Positions 11,800 to 23,704 of a stretch of DNA of 64,000 nucleotides are shown here, in pieces; within the stretch, counting starts at the first letter, position 1, and every line of letters starts with the position of its first letter. The stretch spans positions 14,607,794 through 14,671,793 of the forward strand of contig JAEMBT020000009.1 of NCBI GenBank assembly GCA_018873245.2, written 5' to 3'. A model generated the notes under the pieces. The model saw nothing but the letters and a program-made list of their open reading frames with translations. It did not search any database and was not told the DNA's origin. Both the position numbers and the translations under genes were made by a program. The stretch comes from Archegozetes longisetosus (taxonomy: Eukaryota; Arthropoda; Arachnida; Sarcoptiformes; Trhypochthoniidae).

Positions 11800-12855
11800 T
11801 TACTTGAGATATGACCCTCACACCTATTGTATGATTACTTGAATAAATTTATAATAACATGGAATGAAAAGACTCAATAATGAGATCATTTCATCATATT
11901 AAATCTAATAAATATAAAAATGGTCCATATAGATAGATGGAGATAGAGATTGTTTGATTTGATCAGTTGAAGTCAATACACATATCGCAACTACTATTTG
12001 ATCAGCGAGATATTATCAGAAAATCATTGATAATAATAGCTTTAAACTAGAATTTAATTATGCGTTTAAGGATAATCAAAACGATTGCCTTACTTAGATC
12101 AATAAAATTCTATTCTATATTTGCATTTTTATAACAGGAGAATTGGAACTTTATTTTGTTTCATAAATTTATAGCGTTATTAACGATGAATTTACATAAT
12201 TCATACAAACAAATAGTTTTCCCGCTTGTTATTATATTTGTCTTTTTCTTAAGACTTTCAAACTTCATATTAAATAAGATTAAAATAGTTTTCATCTCTA
12301 AAAATGTTCTGTCGTTCATCAAATGTTAGAAAACCATTATTAAAAAGCAGAAAAAATTCAATAAAATCAATGGTCCATATAAAACAAGAATAAAATTTTA
12401 AATAAAAATAAGATTTACTATTTAACTAGAAGAAAAAAAGTTAATTATATTAAACATTTATTTTCTAAAAAGTAGTTTGAAATAAAACCGCTACACAAGA
12501 CTCATAACAAGATGTTATTAATTGAATTTTATATAACATACAGAATATTTTGTGTTACAGTAAATTAGCGTTGATATCAAGCGAGCAAAATATTTGCAAA
12601 ATGAAGCTGAAGAAAGTGTAAATATTTCCGAATTTTTTGAGACGAACTGAACAGTAAAAATAATTGATTTCGAAATCTCCAAAACAAAAGTTTGAGGAGA
12701 GATGTGTAACCTTCATAAAGATCAGATTTAGTTTTTGAGAATAAAGTTATCTAATAAACTTACATATTTAATATCGACTAAAAGAGTTAAAAAATTTTGT
12801 GCAGTCCAAAACCAAACTCAATTTTAAGAATGATATCTTTTAAATTTATTAGTTA
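11800..12855. other. Tail of unit A and 3' flank of unit B, no gene
   Basis: AT-rich non-coding DNA. 11800-11960 aligns with the tail of unit C near 27730-27860 (shared TGTATGATT and ATGAAAAGACTCAAT motifs). 12090-12850 aligns with the 3' flank of receptor A. No supported ORF. Confidence 0.55.
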
Positions 12856-14465
12856 TTAGCCAAACAAATCGATTGAAAGTATGAAATTCTTTATACAATT
12901 AACAGTGTATAAATAAAACTCATAATTAGTGTATGGAAAAAAATTGAGACAATAAAAGCCAATAACAGAACCCGAAAGCCTCTCAATCAAACCAAAAGCT
13001 TTAAATCTTAGTAATATAGGTATTGGTTTTTGAGCTATTATTGAATTTAGTTTATCATATGATCGATGAGCTGCTTTCGGGATCGAAGACAACGAATAGT
13101 TGGCGATTAATGAATAGGAAGCCGCCCCGATAGCTAAAAGAATAACTAGAATTTGATTAAGAGTATTAGCATCGTAGAAAATTGATAGTATAATCAGTAA
13201 ATCAACTACTGGGACAGACGAATAGTAAAATAAAAATCCCATAAATTTCATATTGCTGTTAATTCGGTGAACGATTACACAACATCTATTGTGATCACGG
13301 ATTATATATTCCATTAAAGAGTTACAGCCTAAAAAATTAAAATTTAAAGTTTGATTTTAAATTTTTATTTCTAAATGAAATTGATCACACTTTTTTAAGA
13401 TGCGAAAATAGATTTTGTAATCGGGTGTTATTTAGAAGAAGAAAAAATCTGTACTGACTCGGCATACGTTGAAGCACACGTGTATCCGAATACAAATGGG
13501 AGTGTGGATATGGGATAGAGTGCTTGATCGAGTGCATTCGATATTTGCAATCGGACAGCACATAGATTCGAGCACTGATTGTGTACACTTCTGGATAAAA
13601 TTTATTATTGATTAAAATACTTTATAATTACCTGTTCTGAAGTAAATTCCAATCATGTCATGTATTTGATCGAATCTATACTTTATATATAACGAAATTA
13701 AATAAAAGTATACAATCGCTAACAAATAGACTGATATCGAGTAATATAGGGTTATTATTAGTATCACAAACCAAACCGACATAACAATAATAGAGAAATC
13801 CATCTCAGGATCAAAATAAGCGACAGTCGTAAACATAATTACCAGAGTATAGATAAAAAGTGATCCTATATTCCAAATAATATTCAGTAGTCTAACAGCT
13901 AGTTCGGATCTCAGATAGAACTTTTTCAAATATTTATCATTCATTTTGTATTCTTTTGAACTCATTATTTGATGAATAATTGTCAAGAATTCAAATTGAT
14001 TTCTATGCTCCAGAATCAACATCAAAATTCCTTAATTTTCGAAAAATTCTGAGTAATTGTTTTTATAAAGAAATAAATTATAATTTGTTGTAAATTCTTA
14101 CCGAATATTGCAGAGCTCAAAAAAGCAAGAAAAGATATTAAATTTAAAATATCAGATCTATGATACAGATAAGTGAAGTCTCCGGTCATAGTAGAGAAAA
14201 TCTTGCCGTTGTGAAATAAGGTAAATAAGCATTTCAATAAGAATATCCAAGTACATAATTGAAGTATTAATATGATTAATTTTCTCTTAATCAGTCGTTT
14301 TCCACTCAAATAATCATCTATTGATTCAGAAACTACTAAATAGTGTGAGACGATAAATGATTCCAATGTTTTGAAACTTTCGTATTGATCATTCTTATTA
14401 GGTCTGGAATATTTCAAAACAATTTTTAGTTCATTATAGATTTTTATCGGTAATTCAATCATCAT
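12856..14465 (-). CDS. Gustatory-receptor-like seven-helix protein, copy B (intact)
   Basis: Tandem sister of copy A, same three-exon layout: 14465-14102, 14030-13632, 13328-12856, phase 1 at both junctions, about 411 residues. Exons 1 and 2 are close to A at the protein level. Exon 3 differs more, especially in the fifth and sixth helices, where A has FIPAFDLL and B has SVPVVDLL, followed by an almost unrelated hydrophobic stretch. The invariant parts are the IIRDHNRCC loop, NYSLSSIPKA, HRSY.KLNSIIAQKPI and the final helix with NYEFYLYTVNC. Two adjacent ATGs (14465 and 14462) could start translation; the second lines up better with A. The conserved intronic block of A recurs at 13375-13620. 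No disabling change is seen, so this is probably a functional chemoreceptor. Confidence 0.8.
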
Positions 14466-14519
14466 AATCACTCCTGTAAAATAACTCAAAGAATAATTGG
14501 ATTGCTCCAATTCTTTAAA

Positions 14520-15345
14520 AACATTCTACGCTCCTTTGTATATCTTCCAACAAAATAGGATTATCTAGGCTCATATGACTATTTTTAATTTCCACTAACC
14601 AAATCACTAAGAATTATATCATTTAAGTGAAGTAGTAATAAGAATTTTTCTTCAAAGAATATCGAACTCATTAAAATTTGCTGTTAGCTCTGATGATGGC
14701 CTCAAAATATATATCTATCCAAATCTTATTAGAAAATCACATTAGAAAATATTTTACTCATTAAAAATTAGAATCATTAATTAAAAAATGACTTAAGTCG
14801 TTAAATTAAGACAACTTAACGATAATGATTCCGTTGCGAGACTAAGTTTATTTCTTCTGTAAAATCGATTAATTTTAACAATTTATAGTTTAGTTTAGGT
14901 ACCTTCTGAAGGATAGTCAATAATTTTTATTAGGAATAATTTTTTAAATAAATGTCTTATTTTATTCAAATTAATCTATAAGATGATATAAACGGTTCCT
15001 AAAGATAAATTCTCCTTCTATCTAAATAATTTATTATCTTTAAATATTTTCTCTAATTCGAGTGATATATGGTTAGTAATTACCAGAGTTTTTCATTTTG
15101 AAATAAAATTCTATCTTCACAAGCAAATTCAATGAGACCTCGACTTTATTACGAACGAGCGACTATTTTAAAATACTTCAATTTTGTCACTTCTTGTTTT
15201 ATTCAATGCTTGAATTTGTTTGAGAAAAGCCCAATAAAATTACTTTGATAATAGCCATTTATCTTTTCTCTATTCTCTATTTCTCAAAGGAATCAGTCAG
15301 AAAATGTAAATAAAATTATCTTAAATTGTTATTGAGTACATATTA
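14520..15345. promoter_or_regulatory. Conserved upstream region of receptor B
   Basis: Non-coding sequence homologous to the upstream region of A (8985-9780), including the TTCCGTTGCGAGACTAAG block at about 14830-14850. The homology ends at 15345, where a transposon derivative is inserted. Confidence 0.4.
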
Positions 15346-16170
15346 TGTATGGAAGCTGAAATATACTGTACCCCTTGCCTGACTTTGAAACTAGAAAGGT
15401 GAGTAAAAATTAAAAGTTAAGGTTAGACCGAAGACTAATATTTAATATTATGAGAACGAATTTCTATGTAAGAAGGCTTTTCAAAACTGAGCCAGAGTTT
15501 GAACCTTTTAGAAAATAAATGTTAACTACACAGAAAAATGCTTTTATAAATATATTTATTTGACCTTATAAAATGATATTAATCTTGCGCATAAATAACC
15601 TTTGCCTTTATCTCGTGAAAAACTTTTGAATGTATATAAGATTCTTGAATATGTTTCTATAACAGTAGATTCAAAATATTGTCACACATTGTACAGTTTG
15701 GACAATAATTCTTATACTAAAAGTGAAAAATGATTGCACGAATTGTTCGATAAAAATGATAGAAAAGAAAGAAGTAAGTTAAATTGTACTAAAAAGCAAA
15801 AGACTACATGAAAATTGATTGTCAAACTGTTTGATGTATTAGTTTACAATTATTGAGTGTAAATTTTTTTATATTCAATTTGGTGTGCAATAAATAAAAG
15901 GTCATCTACTCATTGACTAATTCGTTAAACATGACTTATTTCTTTAAATGACTTAAATAAAACTTATAGTATTGATAAATATTGTCAGTTCTGATATAAA
16001 ATTATAAAGGATTTCTGTTAACAGTTAACAGTATTCGTACAATAATTTTTTACTTTTAGTACAAGAATTATTGTTCAAACTATACAATGTATCATCAAAT
16101 TTTGAATCGTTGACCCAATGTTTGACACGCCGGCTACTATACAACAGTGACCCTCTTATTCTATTATTTG
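15346..16170. mobile_element. Internally deleted derivative of the 30.3-33.4 kb DNA transposon (unit B)
   Basis: Its plus-strand segment 15600-15775 encodes a degraded form of the C-terminal transposase sequence at 30690-30840 (ILEYVPKTVNSKFYDTLYSL there; a similar KILEYV..TVDSK form here). 16035-16095 carries part of the same tail inverted. The left end (15350-15400) resembles the terminus of the larger element near 33400. A closely related derivative occupies the same relative position in unit C (26865-27640). Unit A and unit D lack it. Confidence 0.55.
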
Positions 16171-16174
16171 TTTG

Positions 16175-17456
16175 TAGGGTGACCACACATCCAGTTTTGA
16201 TATAGACAGTCAAATTTTAAGGTACTCATGTCTAGAGTCCAGATCAAACCTCAACCTAGACAGGATATGTCCACTATTCAGTCAAAGAACTATTAATCTT
16301 GCTTTTATATTTTAAACTTAGATAAGGAAGTGAATTATATTGATATTTGTAAGTCTATGAATATTTTTGTGGACAAAGATACATTATTCGATGAGTGTCA
16401 TCAATTCAATCAAATCTTCAAAGTAATTTCATTTGAGGATAAAAAGTTATCTAATGAACAACTGTAGTGCAAAATTTTTAGTAACAATCATTTCGAAAGT
16501 TTAGCTAAAGTTGTTGAATGTGTAGTAGCAGTTCCTATTGCTAATGATTTTGGGTTCCACGTCAATTCAGCGCAAGTCAATTCAGCGCCGACAATTCAGT
16601 GCCAACAGCTCAGCGCTGCGACAATTCGGCGCTACGACAATTCAGCGCTGTGACAACTCAGTGCTGAGGCAATTCGGCGCTACGACAGTTCAGCGCACGT
16701 TTATTATAAATTCATTTTAAAGAAAAACAGAGACCTCTAGACTATTATGTGTTCACAAGAAATAAATTTTAACAAAAAAATGCACAAAATATAATACATA
16801 CATGTTTTGATTACTGAACAGACATATTTGGATTTCACTATTAATATATCATTATTTATAATCATATTCTCATTAAATATAATTGTTTAAAAAATCTTTT
16901 TCCTTAATTCAAATCAACTTAATTAAAAATAAAGACTCTTTCACCTATAAGTATGTTTCCTTGTAATTATTGTTTGATAGTAAAACTTTTGTAGGTTGAA
17001 GTTTGTGTCCCGTGAACACCTATTAATCTAGAGTTTCTGTAATTACAGTTTATGTTTTTCTTTAGTCATCAATTTTCCTGAAATTTTCAAATGCGCTGAA
17101 TTATCGCGGCGCTGAATTTTCACGGCGCCGAACTGTCCCAGCGCTGAATTGTTATAGCGCTGAATTGTTGTAGCGCCCAATTGTTGGCGCTGAATTGTCG
17201 TGCGCTGAATTGATTGCGCTGAATTAACGTGCTACCATGATTTTGTTGAAAGAATTTTCAGTGTAATGAAGAATTTATGGATAGACGAGCGTAATAGAAT
17301 AAGTAAAAATTTAGTTAAAACTGAAATATGTACTCGATTTAATTTTTCAACATCATGCTTTGAATTTCACGATTATGTAAAAAATAGCAAAAAATTAATG
17401 CTGCAAAATTCAATCAGAAATATAAATATAATCATTAATAGTTTCAATATTTTTTA
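16175..17456 (+). pseudogene. hAT transposase remnant, split by another transposon
   Basis: Begins with a hAT-like terminus TAGGGTGACCACACATCC at 16175. From about 16330 it encodes a degraded transposase C-terminus: YIDICKSMNIFVDKDTLFDE, then an in-frame TAG near 16465, then VVAVPIANDF up to 16552. After the insertion at 16553-17236 the frame resumes with VERIFSVMKNLWIDERNR and an RFNFSTSCFEF segment, ending about 17456. The motif with WxDERNR matches the C-terminal dimerisation region of hAT transposases. The right terminus was not found. The following 17457-18271 is AT-rich with no gene. Confidence 0.65.
16553..17236. mobile_element. Mutator-like element with terminal GCGC-rich arrays, 9-bp duplication
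   Basis: 684 bp inserted in the hAT remnant. The 9-bp direct repeat ATGATTTTG flanks it (16544-16552 and 17237-17245). Ends read GGTTCCACGTCAATTCAGCGC and, reverse-complemented, GGTAGCACGTTAATTCAGCGC. Both ends continue as an irregular array of the 12-14-bp motif GACAATTCAGCGC (about nine units each, inverted to each other). The centre is AT-rich and non-coding. A 9-bp duplication and long inverted ends suit the Mutator superfamily. Similar motifs recur at 63280-63360. Confidence 0.7.
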
Positions 17457-18271
17457 ATTCAATGAAAAGTTAAATTTTTGTGAATTAAACTAGAAGAGAG
17501 ACTAGAATTTGTAAAATCTAATGATGGGTTTTAATTACTTATGGTATGAACATATTATTATATCCCAGTGATTGTAGTTTCATTCACTGAGTAAAGGTTA
17601 TTATTTATTATATTATGACCATGATCTCTGACCTCTTTTAACGGTCCTAAAACTTTCAAAGTTTGAAAATTAAAAATTTTATTATTCATAAATTATTCTG
17701 TCAAAAAACTATTTTATAAGTCAAATGTACTGGGTTTTATGATAAAAATTAATTTTTAGAAACTCTTTTGAATATGGCGCCCTAAGAGATCCGAGTCAAA
17801 AGTTAGAAAATAAGTTTTACATACTCATGATCATCATTTTTCTCAAACTTTATGCTGGATCTTTGGGGATGCTATAGTTAAAAAGACGAATATCTATCAA
17901 AAATATGTGATATCTTTTGATGGATATTTTATACGTAGGACTTTTTCATGTAGATGAAAGTTGGAAATCTTTTCAATATTATTTTTTCTCAAAATCTTGT
18001 GCAAGCATAAGGTTTCTGTTAAGAAAAAACATTAAGGATTCTCTTGCAATAAATTTTTGGACGTTTAAGCTCTGAAAATTTAAATAATAAATTATTGAGT
18101 TTGACATTAAAGTTAATATACAAACTATCTTCAAGTATGATCAGATTCAACCAAATGATATTCATAATAGTCTGAGTCTCAAAAAGTAGTATTCATGATA
18201 TTAATCTGGAAAAAAATAAATTATACATATTTATGGGGCGGGTCAATGTTATATCACAATTCCTCCTCAAT

Positions 18272-18826
18272 TACGGTGGCCAAGTTTTCTAAACCTAATT
18301 CCGGGACATCACAGAGGAATCTTTTAGTTCAAAAATGTCTAAATTAATATGTTTTTGATTCTTCTTTAACAGATTATTTATTTTTAATAAAACTGTATTT
18401 TTTCCCAGATATTACAGCATTTAGTAAAACAACATTGTTTTTTACAAAATCACAAAACTCTGTGCATGGTATATCAAAATTAAACTTAATGCAAATCTCT
18501 GCTCTTACTAAGCTAATTCTCATTTGATTTCTTTCATCTGTCCATACATTTGTAATTACACTAAAAACGCGCTCAATATAATCATTACTAGTAGGTATTG
18601 CTAAAAACATCCTACAATTTTAGTCAAATTAATAGTCTAATTTTCAGATAAAATAGAACATAAAGAGAAAATAAAGATTAAAATTATTTTGCAAAGTTAG
18701 CCTGTAATAATTGTTATGCTTAATTCCGGGACATAAGCCGTCCTGGAATGTGTACTCCCGGGACTCTGCAAGGAAAGGCTAAAATCCAGGACTGTCCTGT
18801 CCATTCCGGGACACTTGGACACCCTA
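18272..18826 (-). mobile_element. Short hAT element with 8-bp duplication and transposase fragment
   Basis: 555 bp flanked by TCCTCAAT (18264-18271 and 18827-18834). The right end reverse-complemented is TAGGGTGTCCAAGTGTCCC and the left end TACGGTGGCCAAG. The minus strand at 18610-18374 encodes a hAT transposase C-terminus (IPTSNDYIERVFSVITNVW, then TDERNQM and CTEFCDFV). Everything upstream of that segment is deleted, so it is non-autonomous. Confidence 0.85.
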
Positions 18827-18834
18827 TCCTCAAT

Positions 18835-20490
18835 ACAATCAATATTCAATATAAAACATCAATGTGAAAGAAAGAAAAATAATTTAATAATAGACCAGAA
18901 CAGGATCAGAAACTTAATTATGCTAAATATCTATTTTTCAACTAAATAGATAATGAAATACAACCTCAGCACAAAATACATATCAAAATGTTATTAATTG
19001 AATTTTTTTACAAACATACAGAATATTCTGTTGTACAGTACAATTAGAATTGGTAGCAAAAGGCAAAATATATTCAAAGTGAGGTGTGAATATTGTTGTG
19101 ATTTTCAATTTTTCGAAGTGAACTATGAACTCCTTCATGCCAAATATCCTGTTAAGCGATGAAATCATTTATGCCGAAACGTTAAAACTAGTGTTTGACG
19201 AGGAGTGTGTAATTCGCCTGACGATTTTAATAGTATCAAACTCCTGTCTTTTAATTTGAAATGCAGCTGGTTTATTTAGGTTTTAGAATATGCTAGCAAT
19301 AGATGAAGTTGATCTAAATCAACATGTAACCTGAGTCAAATTTAGATGTGATTAACTTACTGTTTGAAGCACAGTTAAAGACTTTGATTTTCTAAAGGTT
19401 TTGATGATCGTTAGTAAAAAATCACCTGAATTCAGTGAAATAAAAGTTTACCTGATTATTGACATTCGAAAATAAAATCCTAAGTAAACTTGAAGTATAA
19501 TCTATGCTTATTAATAAACGAGTTAACTTTCTTTAAAGAGTTAGCATCTTTAGTACTGAACTGAAATTAGGAAATTTTTAGAAATAAATCTTCGTTTAAA
19601 CTTTGTTTAAACTTAAAATTCATTACCCATTACATTTATGAGATTAGAGGCTCTGATCTGATGATATCTTATTAACAAACTCTTTTGGAGGTAAAACATT
19701 TGAAAAGAATTTTGATAATAAACCAACTTATGGCTGGCATCGATTACTCAGTATTTAGAAAGAATTAATGGCATTTTATAAGCCCTTTCGTGATCTAAAT
19801 TTCTTAAAAGAGTACAGAACACAATAAATTGCTTCGAATGTAAATTGAGAAAGATCTCTAAAGTCACACACTGGAAGTTAAAAAATGTTTTGATAAAATT
19901 ATTAACTTCCAGAACAATTATCTCTCAAATTCGTATACCCTTTCCTCAATTCTGTAGATTTTCAAGAAGACTTCTTCCTGGATAATAAGGTCTTCACAAA
20001 GCCTTATTAAGCTCTTCTAGCAAATGATGAAATTTATAATTCAGAATTTTTTATTCTTCCACAAGATTTATCACATAAGATTTAGTTTTTAAATAAAAAT
20101 CTGCTTAAAGATAAAAACTGATGCCATTTTGCAATAAAATAAACGAACTATTTATAAAAGGACGAAAATAATTATTGAACGTTAACTTTAAAATTAAATC
20201 AAATTTTGTTTAGATTTGATATTTATATTAAATTCTAACTTTAGTTTCAGGCTCAAAAGATCGTCAGACGCCACAGTAAATATTGAACCCTTTAATACTG
20301 ATTGTAAATCTCCGGGGTTAGAGGTTTATAAGTAAATGACAGAAAAATCTGATTAAAATCTTTAAAACTCTCTCACACTTTATAATACATGTATTACTAT
20401 ATCAATTTGATAGAATAGCAGTTCTCATAGTTTTATTCAATAAAATTATTTATTTTTACATTCAGTTGACATCGTTTTTATTATTTTTGA
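18835..20490. other. 3' flank of receptor unit C, no gene
   Basis: AT-rich non-coding DNA. 18880-19210 matches the 3' flanks of A and B. 19540-20170 matches 38340-39010 and so links units C and D. A CTTTCGTGATCTAAATTTCT block is identical in both. No ORF with protein-like content. Confidence 0.5.
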
Positions 20491-20499
20491 TGTTAGGAC

Positions 20500-20626
20500 T
20501 AAGTGCTCGGTGCTCGAGGGTAAGGTGCTCGAGGGTAAGGTGCTCGAGCACGCGCTCATGCTCGGCAAAATTGAAATGCTCAGTGTTCGTGCTCGCCACC
20601 GAGCACCGAATGCTCGAGCACTGCTC
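20500..20626. repeat. GCTCGAGCAC-rich minisatellite
   Basis: Irregular array of GGTGCTCGAG, AGTGCTC and CGAGCAC units, partly palindromic, directly abutting the 3' end of the receptor C coding region. Shorter relatives lie at 39380-39440 and 41185-41245, each preceded by an AAGTGCTC-type start. Confidence 0.7.
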
Positions 20627-21636
20627 ATCATTGGCCAAACAAATCCATAAAAAGTATAAAATACTTAACACAATTATCAGTGTATAAATAAAACTCATAA
20701 TTAGTGAATGGAAAAATATAGAGACAATAAAAACCAATAACAGGACCTGAAAGTTTCTCAATCAAACCCAAAACATTTAATTTTAACATTATAGATACTT
20801 GTTCTCGAGCTATTACCGAATTTAGTTTATCGTATGGTCGATGAACTGATTTAGAGACTAGAGAAAGGGAATAATTGGATAAGAAAAGTACTAAAAATAC
20901 TATTATGGTCAAAAGACGAATTAAAATTTTATTAAAGATATCAAATTCCTCATGGGCTGATAATATGACCAGTAGATCCAATCCTGGAACAGAGATATAG
21001 TAATACATAAAACTGATAAACTTTGCGTTGCTATTGACTCGGTCAACGATTAGACAACATCTATCATGTTCACGGATTATATATTCCAATATAAATTTAC
21101 CACCTGTGAAAATTGAAATCTTTTAGATTTATTAGGCAAAATTGAAACTTAACTTTAAATTTTAATTTATAAATGAAAATCACTAAGGTTTTTGGAAACG
21201 CATCAATAGACTCTGTAATCTAGTGTCATTCAGAGGAATGAATTGTAATGGCCTTTCATATATAGTAAGTTCAAGTTAGATAAGTTTAACTGTAAATCAA
21301 ATGCGTTAAACTCTTTTTAAACAAAATGATAGGTATTATGAGGTATAAAGCTTGCACCCGCGTGCATCATTTTGGTATCGACCCGTGATCAGTCCGCACA
21401 CAATCACAGGTACGAATGTGAGATGTATGTACGGGCTTTAAAAGTAAAGCTCATGATGTAGAAGCGTTTAGCTGGCAAGTTACATATGTATTTATTTTTG
21501 ATCAAAACATTAACATAAACATTAGAGAAAGAATTAGAAATTTATCACCATAAACATTTGCTATTTCTTCACAAGCCCCTTTCATTTTTTACTCAATTGT
21601 GGCATAATGATAAAAACGAGCTACTTTACTGGCCAC

Positions 21637-23029
21637 TAGGGGTCTGAAACGGGTTGAGTTGAGCTGGGTGGGTCGGAGTTGAAGAAAAAATTCACGGTTG
21701 TGTCGGGTTTCTCATAAAAATTCTTGTTAAAGTCTACCAAAGATTAAGCTTTAAATAACTGATGCAATATACAGGATGAAATTTAAAAACCGAACACAAT
21801 CGAATACCAAAACCTTTTTTACTCATACTTTTAGAGAAAGGTTATTAGAAAAGTTCAATATTAGAAAAGACCTAATTTGAACTTTTATTAAACATAAATC
21901 TAATATAAGAATGAATAAAAACAAAGATGGTGTTCACAACAGATAAATGTATTGTGTGTTCACTATCACCACTTTAGGTAAAGAAGTGCTACCTGAAGAA
22001 GTGGCTTTAAAAGCTTGACCAAATCAGCCTGAAACTCCGCAGAAATACAAGCAAAACCAATATAAACATGATTTCATTATTATCTTAGGACATGGATCAG
22101 TTGATGGTGATAATGAAATCGTGTTTACACAAATTGTCCTCAAACATTGGCTGATTTGAAAATAAATATTGAAAATGAAACTAAAAAAATAACTACTGAA
22201 AGTTTGATCAATGTTTCTGAAAGCATGATTCAAAGAGTTAGGCTCCGTTTGGAGAATAACGGCCGCGCTTTCATCATATACTATAAATTCAAATAGCATA
22301 TACTTTTAAAACACTTTTGTAATTTTGTCTATGAACTGATAAAAGTATCCATAAACGGTTGAATTTATTGAATTTCGATTTGCATTCATTTTGAGAAATC
22401 AAGTGATTTCTCAGTATTAATCCTTTTGTTTGTTTAAAGCAACCTATATACTACTTAATCTTTAGGACCACAAACATTGTGCACACACACACACTCAGTT
22501 TTATTTTACAAGTTTTAGAAATATTTTCAAACATTAAGATTTTAAATTTAGCAGAATCTAAATCAAAAGCTATCATTTTAGAGAAAATAAAAACATTTTT
22601 TCAAAAATCTTACAAGTACATTTTGAGTTAATGTCTTTTTATTTAAGTATAAAATAGTCAACCTGTTTTTGATAGGAATCATAAAAGGATTTATCTCTGG
22701 TGACTAAGTTCAGTTTTAAAACGTTTACCCTGTATTTATGATACAGTCTATATCCTTTAAGTCTCACTGATTTTATTATTATTGTATTCTCATAATGAAA
22801 GTCAAATCGGTTTGTATCTGACTAAACGCTTGGGTTTATTTAACAAATAATTCAAAATATGATAATGTATTTTAATAGTCGGGCTGAGCGGGTTCGGTCT
22901 AAAGAATTTTAAGCACGGGTGGGTTCGGACGAATTTATATTAGCTACTAACGGGTTGGATGGGTTCAAGTTAGCTCGAGAATCCGATGAGCGGGCCAGCC
23001 TGTCAATTTCTCAAACTTGCAGACCACTA
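21637..23029. mobile_element. hAT element in intron 2 of receptor C
   Basis: 1.39 kb flanked by the 8-bp duplication CTGGCCAC (21629-21636 and 23030-23037). Ends are TAGGGGTCTGAAACGG and, reverse-complemented, TAGTGGTCTGCAAG, matching the GGTCTGCAAA-type hAT terminus. The subterminal regions carry repeated GGGTTGG/GGGTTCG motifs. The interior is AT-rich without a transposase. Its segment 21820-22300 has a diverged relative at 39630-39930. Outside it, inverted arms at about 21440-21520 and 23085-23160 suggest it landed in an older foldback. Confidence 0.75.
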
Positions 23030-23185
23030 CTGGCCACTATTGTAGCTGAAGTCGTTTCTTTCTAATGCAGTACAATGCGATATCAATTTTCTTTTAATGT
23101 ATTTGATCAAAAATAAACACAAATATGATATGCAAGTCAAACGCTTTTACATCACATGGTTTACTTTTTGAAGCTCCCACGTACA

Positions 23186-23704
23186 ATACTTTTCATAGGA
23201 GTGTGAGTTTTCGCTGAATAGTCAATTCTGATAAGACTTCAATTTTTTCTAATCTTTAAATATCATATTTTGAGTCTTCAAATAATTAATTAGTAATCCA
23301 TAAAACCTATAAGTCATACTCAAAATCATTAAATGCAAAGCCAATCATTTTCTATTCAGCTGAAAACATGTTTTGGTCTTTTATAATGCTATGAATCAAA
23401 TGCTTTAATAAGGATATGGGCTAATTACAAATTTTGCGTAAAGATATTTAACTGTTAGTATATTTGATTGGATGTCAATTAAAGTCTTAATTTAAGTATT
23501 TGATTCATAACATTATTAAATACAAAACATGTTTTCATTAAATAGAAAATTACTGACTTTATATTTAGTGATTTTGCAAGTTGCTTGGATTACTAATTAG
23601 TTATTTGAAGATCCAAACTAGTATTAAAAGATTAAGAAAATTTGAAGTCTTATCAGAACTGACAATTCAGTCCAAACTCACACTCTTATGAAAAGTATTG
23701 TTGG
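23186..23704. mobile_element. Foldback/palindromic MITE in intron 2 of receptor C
   Basis: About 520 bp forming an almost complete inverted repeat. The left end has ACAATACTTTTCATAGGAGT and the right end CTCTTATGAAAAGTATTGTT, with arms meeting around 23440. It lies just inside exon 2's donor side of the intron. No coding capacity. Confidence 0.7.

Noticed and set aside
16553..17236. GCGC-rich repeat arrays as a CRISPR-like array
   Set aside because: Units are irregular, without constant spacers, inverted at the two ends of one element, and lie in a eukaryotic genome next to a clear 9-bp target duplication.
20446..20761. Overlapping ORFs across the GCTC minisatellite
   Set aside because: They are other frames of receptor exon 3 and of the repeat itself.
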